Source: CAZRRV01 sp964406705
GTDB lineage: Bacteria; Bacillota; Clostridia; Oscillospirales; Acutalibacteraceae
Direction of reading: 5' to 3'
Length of the DNA: 9,580 nucleotides
Assembly: GCA_964406705.1 (NCBI GenBank)
Contig: CAYOSS010000071.1
Location: 1 to 9,580 of the forward strand
Part shown: in pieces, positions 6,569 to 9,580 of the stretch
Numbering within the stretch: position 1 is the first letter of the stretch
Layout: every line of letters begins with the position of its first letter
Made by a program: the position numbers and the translations under genes
The notes under the pieces: generated by a model
Seen by the model: only the letters and a program-made list of their open reading frames with translations
Told to the model about the DNA's origin: nothing
Databases searched by the model: none

Positions 6569-7098
6569 TGCATATCCCGGCAAAGCCTGTCGACGACCGC
6601 CTTGCCCTTAAAATACTCCACAATGGCGAAGCCGAACTTCAGCGCCGCCCCCGCTCCGCACGCGGTGATGACGTTGCCGTCCGTCTCGGTAGCGGTAGCT
6701 CTGACGTCCGCGCCCAACAGCTTGCTCTCGAACCCGGGGAAGCACACCGCGCGTCTGCCGCGAAGAAGCCCTCTCTCGCCCAAAACCGAGGGCGCGGCGC
6801 ATATGGCCGCTACGAGCTTACCCTCCCCCGCGGCGGCGTCAAGCAGCTCGCCCACCTTGGCCGAAGCGGCGAGGTTGGTCGTCCCCGGCATACCGCCGGG
6901 CAGCACAACGCCGTCAAAACTGCCGGGAACAGCGCTCTCAATATCGCGGTCGGCGGTGAAAACCACCCCGTGGGACCCCCTCACGGCGGTGCCCCCGACG
7001 CCCAGCGTCACCACGTCCAGCCCCGCGCGCCGCATAATATCGACCGGAGCGACCGCCTCAATCTCCTCGAAACCCTCAGCCAGGCAAACGGCTATCAT
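6556..7098 (-). CDS. DJ-1/PfpI family protein (YajL/ThiJ-like)
   Basis: A 180-residue protein of the DJ-1 superfamily, cytosolic, usually dimeric. The start matches the family (AEGFEEIEAVAPVDIMRRAG), with E14 in the place of DJ-1 Glu18. The nucleophile elbow AAICAAP puts the reactive cysteine at C100 (DJ-1 Cys106), and PGG at 67-69 and the FEFALAIVE-like end (KFGFAIVEYF) are present. Members are described as oxidative-stress chaperones, glyoxalase III or deglycases; the exact activity is disputed and cannot be assigned here. The older name ThiJ (thiamine) is misleading. ATG 7098 has an AGGAGGGAG purine site upstream. A possible 16-codon ORF ends in the ATGA of this start. The 3' end overlaps the cyclo-ligase gene. 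Confidence 0.92.
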   Translation of the reverse strand: MIAVCLAEGFEEIEAVAPVDIMRRAGLDVVTLGVGGTAVRGSHGVVFTADRDIESAVPGSFDGVVLPGGMPGTTNLAASAKVGELLDAAAGEGKLVAAICAAPSVLGERGLLRGRRAVCFPGFESKLLGADVRATATETDGNVITACGAGAALKFGFAIVEYFKGKAVVDRLCRDMQCLR

Positions 7099-7145
7099 AA
7101 GCGTTCTCCCTCCTCAAAAACCTCGGCCGGACACACGGCTGTCAC
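7095..7145 (-). CDS. Possible 16-codon leader ORF before the DJ-1 gene
   Basis: On the transcribed strand an ideal ribosome site AAGGAGG (7154-7160) stands eight bases before GTG at 7145. The frame runs 16 codons (read as MTAVCPAEVFEEGERL) to a TGA whose bases overlap the ATG of the DJ-1 gene as ATGA. It fills most of the 63-base gap after tmk. Translation of it would couple to the DJ-1 gene. The peptide resembles nothing I know, and the DJ-1 gene has its own ribosome site, so this may be chance. Confidence 0.3.
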   Translation of the reverse strand: MTAVCPAEVFEEGERL

Positions 7146-7161
7146 GGCAAATTCCTCCTTC

Positions 7162-7824
7162 TTATAATACGGAACTGACCTCACGCAGAACCTCGGCGGC
7201 TATCTCCCCTACCCCGCGCGGCTCACCGCCCCGGGAGCAGGTGACCGTTCTCCAGCCGAACGCGTCAGCCGCGAACTTAGCCGCCTCATAGCAGGCGAGC
7301 TCGTAGGCTTCGTCCCGCTCGTGAATGTCGCGCCGGGTCCCGTCACCCTCATAGCGCTTTAACAGCAACTTAGCGGAAACCTCCGGCGGCATATCGAGGA
7401 AAATCACGAGGTCCGGGCGCGGCAGCCCGAGCTTCCCGTACTCGAAATCCCACAGCCACCGGCAAAAGGCTTCCCGCTCACCCTCCGGCAGCTTCGCCGC
7501 CTGATGTATCGCGTTGGACGTGGTGTAGCGCCCCGTCACTATAAGCCCGCCCGCCTCGTAGCAGCGGCCCCAGTCGCGCTTGCAGCTGGCGTAGCGGTCC
7601 ACGGCGTAGAAGGTGGAGGCGGCGTAGGCGTTGACGTCGGCGGGACTCTCGCCGTACGCGCCGGACAAGTACTCCTTTATAAGAGCGCCGCTCGCGCTGT
7701 CGTAATCCGGGAACGACACCGCCCGAAAGGGGACGCCGCACTCCCTCAGCGAGACGGCGAGGTACTCAAGCTGGGTGGACTTCCCGCAGCCGTCCGTGCC
7801 CTCCAAAACAATAAGCTTGCCCAT
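7162..7824 (-). CDS. tmk: Thymidylate kinase (dTMP kinase) family
   Basis: Cytosolic P-loop kinase that turns dTMP to dTDP with ATP, the step after ThyX. Of 220 residues, the P-loop is GTDGCGKST (9-17), followed by the FPDY strand-turn (38-41), the first DRY at 76-78, a second motif GRYTTSNAIHQ (98-108) where most thymidylate kinases have DRY-x-x-S-x-x-AYQ, and a lid region RRDIHERD (164-171). The D-to-G change at the second motif is noted; from memory similar forms exist in clostridial relatives. The ATG at 7824 directly follows the thyX stop (TAG ATG, no base between), so translation is almost certainly coupled. Another nucleoside-monophosphate specificity cannot be excluded, but the thyX partner supports dTMP. 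Confidence 0.92.
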   Translation of the reverse strand: MGKLIVLEGTDGCGKSTQLEYLAVSLRECGVPFRAVSFPDYDSASGALIKEYLSGAYGESPADVNAYAASTFYAVDRYASCKRDWGRCYEAGGLIVTGRYTTSNAIHQAAKLPEGEREAFCRWLWDFEYGKLGLPRPDLVIFLDMPPEVSAKLLLKRYEGDGTRRDIHERDEAYELACYEAAKFAADAFGWRTVTCSRGGEPRGVGEIAAEVLREVSSVL

Positions 7825-8595
7825 CTACCGCCCGGCCTTCATCGCGGCAAAGTGCTCCCTCACCGCGTCGCTCTTCCCGCAGGACATCTTACCCTCCGAA
7901 CATTTACCGTAAAGGCAGGAGGGACCGGCTTTCTCGAACAACCCCGGCGCCACGGCGTACACCAGGCGGAACATCTCGTCCGCTAGGGCGCGGATTTCCC
8001 ACTGGGCGCGGTTGCAGCAGCGAAGCCGGAAGAAGTTGCGCAGGCTCCTCGCGTTCATTGTGAGCACAAGCTGCGTCTCGCAGGCGTTTGGCAGCACGAA
8101 GCGCGCGTCCTCCGCGGCGGATTTTTCTGCCGCTTTGGCGGCCTCGTCCTCGCTCTTACCCTCGGCTAAGTACTCCGCCTTTCGCCGCTCAAACAGCAGG
8201 GTAAACAGCTCCTCATAGTCTCTCCGGTCGCGTTCCATAGCGGCCGCAAACCGCTCTCTGGCTGCGGGGCAGGCGTCAATCTCCGGCGGTACGACGTATG
8301 AGAACCCGCCCTCCTTAACGTAGCGCTGGCTCTTAACGGAAAATGACGCTATGCGGTGGCGGGTTATCTGCGCCAACAGCGAGCGCGAGACGCCCTCAAT
8401 CCCGAAGGTGAACGAGACGTGCTCCACCGGGCTTTCGTGACCCACGTCGGAGAGGGTCCCGAGGAACCGCCCGACCCGCTCCGGGGTCAGGCCCTCCTCT
8501 ATCTCATCGATCCCGGCGGAGGAATAGCAAAGCTTCGCCGCCGCCGCGACGGTCTTCTCCGGCTCGGGTGTGTAGGCTAAGAGTGTAACCTTCAG
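7825..8595 (-). CDS. thyX: FAD-dependent thymidylate synthase ThyX, probable CTG start
   Basis: Makes dTMP from dUMP using methylene-THF as carbon donor and FAD/NADPH for reduction, releasing THF rather than DHF; cytosolic tetramer. In the 256-residue reading the ThyX motif RHR-x7-S is RHRIASFSVKS (79-89), followed by QRY. The NARSLRNFFRLR segment and AQWEIR of the C-terminal half are typical. The tail has cysteines at 227, 232 and 239 (GPSCLYGKCSEGKMSC), also common in clostridial ThyX as I recall. Start: the ATG at 8631 lies inside the -10 box of the promoter and cannot be on the transcript. CTG at 8595 sits seven bases after GGGGGAG and gives the family N-terminus M-KVTLLAYTPEPEK. No ATG, GTG or TTG lies between. 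First gene of the operon. Confidence 0.95.
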   Translation of the reverse strand: MKVTLLAYTPEPEKTVAAAAKLCYSSAGIDEIEEGLTPERVGRFLGTLSDVGHESPVEHVSFTFGIEGVSRSLLAQITRHRIASFSVKSQRYVKEGGFSYVVPPEIDACPAARERFAAAMERDRRDYEELFTLLFERRKAEYLAEGKSEDEAAKAAEKSAAEDARFVLPNACETQLVLTMNARSLRNFFRLRCCNRAQWEIRALADEMFRLVYAVAPGLFEKAGPSCLYGKCSEGKMSCGKSDAVREHFAAMKAGR

Positions 8596-8602
8596 CGTCG
8601 TT

Positions 8603-8609
8603 CTCCCCC
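8603..8609 (-). promoter_or_regulatory. Ribosome binding site for thyX CTG start
   Basis: GGGGGAG on the transcribed strand, seven bases before the CTG at 8595. It is the only purine-rich site downstream of the predicted transcription start, and so supports the CTG as the start codon. Confidence 0.5.
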
Positions 8610-8629
8610 ATTCGAGTAAGCTCTCTTTC

Positions 8630-8658
8630 ATTATAGCAGATAGCGCGGGATAAATCAA
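8630..8658 (-). promoter_or_regulatory. Sigma-A-type promoter of the operon
   Basis: TTGATT (8653-8658), a 17-base spacer, then TATAAT (8630-8635), preceded by TG-C, an extended -10 (TGCTATAAT). Consensus -10 with ideal spacing. Transcription would start near 8623-8624, leaving a leader of about 28 bases before the thyX CTG. It lies in a small AT-rich pocket (about 8625-8690) in otherwise GC-rich DNA. No operator or riboswitch is visible in so short a leader. Confidence 0.75.
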
Positions 8659-8721
8659 CAAAAAACGGCGTGGAGGAGAATTTATTTTGAAGCGGAGGGT
8701 CAGTCTCGCTCCACAAGGGTA

Positions 8722-8754
8722 GCTTCGCGGTGCCGGGGAGTTTGGCTCCGCCCG
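8722..8754 (+). repeat. Short interspersed repeat GCTTCGCGG...TTTGGCTCCGCCCG, copy 1
   Basis: This 33-base word starts GCTTCGCGG and ends TTTGGCTCCGCCCG. A second copy with the same ends and the same length is at 9003-9035. Outer 9 and 14 bases are identical; the middle ten are diverged. Confidence 0.5.
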
Positions 8755-8812
8755 GCGGCGGGGGCGCGTTGGCTTGTCCCCGCTTCGCCCGGCGGCTCGG
8801 TGCTTCGCTCTC

Positions 8813-8869
8813 TTTTCGGGGGAGCCGACCGGGGTCCTCCCCTTTTTTTCGGGTGAGCGGACCGGGGTC
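8813..8869 (+). repeat. 33-bp tandem duplication
   Basis: Two 24-base words at 8813-8836 and 8846-8869 (TTTTCGGG, then G/T, GAGC, C/G, GACCGGGGTC in blocks) differ at only two positions and are spaced 33 bases apart. It looks like a recent local duplication. Confidence 0.6.
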
Positions 8870-8960
8870 GGCTCCGGGATGCCGGCAGCGCAGCTGGCTC
8901 CACCCGGCGCGGGGGGCTTTATCCCGCTTCGCGGGAAGGCTTAGTGATACCGTCGGTCTT

Positions 8961-9047
8961 GCTCCGCCCGTTTAGGGTGAGCTGTCCTACTTCGCGAGGG
9001 GGGCTTCGCGGCGGAGGGAGATTTGGCTCCGCCCGTTTAGGGCGAGC
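8961..9047 (+). repeat. Direct repeat pair GCTCCGCCCGTTTAGGG(T/C)GAGC
   Basis: A 22-base word occurs at 8961-8982 and 9026-9047 with one difference (T against C near the end), 65 bases apart. The second copy also forms the end of the second GCTTCGCGG...GGCTCCGCCCG repeat (9003-9035), so the two repeat types are interleaved. Confidence 0.6.
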
Positions 9048-9066
9048 CGGTCTGTTCCCTACCGGG

Positions 9067-9087
9067 AGAAAACCCGAGTGGTTTTCT
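9067..9087. repeat. 8-bp hairpin AGAAAACC/GGTTTTCT
   Basis: AGAAAACC (9067-9074), loop CGAGT, then GGTTTTCT (9080-9087), a perfect 8-bp stem. It stands 12 bases before the longer inverted repeat at 9100-9165. Confidence 0.6.
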
Positions 9088-9099
9088 TTGGTTATCAAC

Positions 9100-9180
9100 G
9101 CTTTTCTTTTCCTCTCTCCCGCGGCAACGCTCCGGGAGGAATTTGGAGAGAGGCAAAAGAAAAGCTTCGCAAAAGAAAAG
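9100..9180. repeat. Inverted repeat with duplicated right arm
   Basis: The pyrimidine arm at 9100-9119 (GCTTTTCTTTTCCTCTCTCC) pairs fully with the purine arm at 9145-9165 apart from one extra C. The loop contains an inner CTCCCG/CGGGAG pairing (9116-9121 with 9133-9138) that competes with the base of the outer stem. The last 12 bases of the right arm, GCAAAAGAAAAG (9153-9164), are repeated at 9169-9180, giving the left arm two possible partners. No terminal duplication that would define a mobile element was seen. Confidence 0.65.
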
Positions 9181-9230
9181 GAGCTCACGCGCTATACCTT
9201 AACCGGTCCGTTCCGGCAGCTCGCAGCGAG

Positions 9231-9510
9231 GGGCTGAGTGGTTCCCGGAAGCTATCCGGCGACGCCCCCACCCGGGTGGTCTGGGGGAAGCCGCCACCTG
9301 TACCGTTGCCCTTGCGGTTCGCTTCGCGAGGGTAGCCCGGGGGTACCCCTGGCGCCGGCTCCGGGACCCCGCCAGGATCATTCGGGGCTTACCGTGCCCG
9401 GTACAAAGGCTCGCGGGTTAGGACAAGCTTGCCGCTATCATTTAGAGCTTGTGGGCAGGGGATAGCTTTTGCCTGCCGGTCGGGGGGCTCGCGGGTGCGC
9501 GGGGAGCCCT
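9231..9510 (+). repeat. Flank repeat, copy C
   Basis: Same orientation as copies A and B at the left end and co-linear with A without gaps for at least 180 bases (GGGCTGAGTGGTT at the start, CCCCCA/TGGGGG at 9265-9287, CCGG hairpin 9337-9352, CCCGGTACAAAGGCTCGC from 9397, GCTTTTGCCTGCCGG at 9465-9479). After that it matches the end of copy B (GGGGGCTCGCGGGTG). It follows the inverted repeat at 9100-9180 by about 50 bases. Right-hand limit approximate. Confidence 0.75.
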
Positions 9511-9580
9511 CTTCCCTCGTGCGGGGGAGACCTGCTTCGACTACCGAGCCGACGCCGCCACTCCCTCGGCGGAGATGTAC

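Larger units (their letters stand above)
8660..9580. other. Right flank without supported gene, repeat-rich
   Basis: Upstream of the thyX promoter I see no gene on either strand. The open frames present are short, Arg/Pro/Gly/Ser-rich and overlap one another in several frames. The stretch is made of short repeats (8722-9047), two inverted repeats (9067-9180) and copy C of the flank repeat (9231 onward). A GGAGGAG site at 8672-8678 is followed by a TTG and an 11-codon frame, too short to support. A small palindrome TCCCGC-TTC-GCGGGA lies at 8922-8936. Past about 9510 I recognise nothing. Confidence 0.65.

Noticed and set aside
8629..8631. ATG at 8631 as thyX start
   Set aside because: It shares bases with the TATAAT box and has no ribosome site; the family N-terminus begins 12 codons later at the CTG.
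8672..8722. GGAGGAG plus TTG and an 11-codon frame on the + strand
   Set aside because: Too short, no family and it ends in repeat DNA; no clear + strand promoter.
8700..9510. CRISPR array or tRNA/rRNA gene in the right flank
   Set aside because: Repeats are irregular in spacing and diverged, with no unique spacers of equal size; no cloverleaf or rRNA core was seen.

Overview
The window is a GC-rich stretch that looks chromosomal and comes from a Bacillota bacterium, most likely a Clostridia/Oscillospirales-type gut anaerobe. The reasons are the flavin-dependent ThyX with a cysteine-bearing tail, the clostridial type of polar-amino-acid ABC transporter, Shine-Dalgarno sites of the AAGGAG type, and frequent TTG/GTG starts. 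This placement is inference from protein character only.

All nine confident genes lie on the minus strand, packed from about 8.6 kb down to 0.78 kb, and probably form one operon. In order of transcription they are thyX, tmk, a DJ-1/PfpI-family gene, a 5-formyl-THF cyclo-ligase gene, mltG, then a lipoprotein binding protein, a permease and an ATPase of an amino-acid ABC importer, and folC. Junctions are tight: stop and start abut (thyX/tmk), overlap (DJ-1/cyclo-ligase and ATPase/folC), or are 9-32 nt apart. The exceptions are 63 nt before the DJ-1 gene and 102 nt between binding protein and permease. A good sigma-A promoter sits just before thyX. It overlaps the only upstream ATG, so thyX probably starts at a downstream CTG.

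Four of the genes belong to one-carbon/dTMP metabolism. ThyX makes dTMP from dUMP with methylene-THF, Tmk phosphorylates dTMP, the cyclo-ligase recovers 5-formyl-THF, and FolC glutamylates folates. MltG terminates glycan strands in the cell wall, and the ABC system imports a polar amino acid or similar solute.

The two flanks (about 1-783 and 8660-9580) hold no gene I can support. They carry a diverged family of direct repeats with the same internal spacing in each copy and a small hairpin whose stem shows a compensatory change. The right flank also has two strong inverted repeats and short tandem duplications. These repeats are the least explained part of the window. The coding part is ordinary housekeeping, with a few oddities: an 11-residue repeat tail in MltG, a possible 16-codon leader ORF before the DJ-1 gene, and missing family residues in the binding protein and in Tmk.
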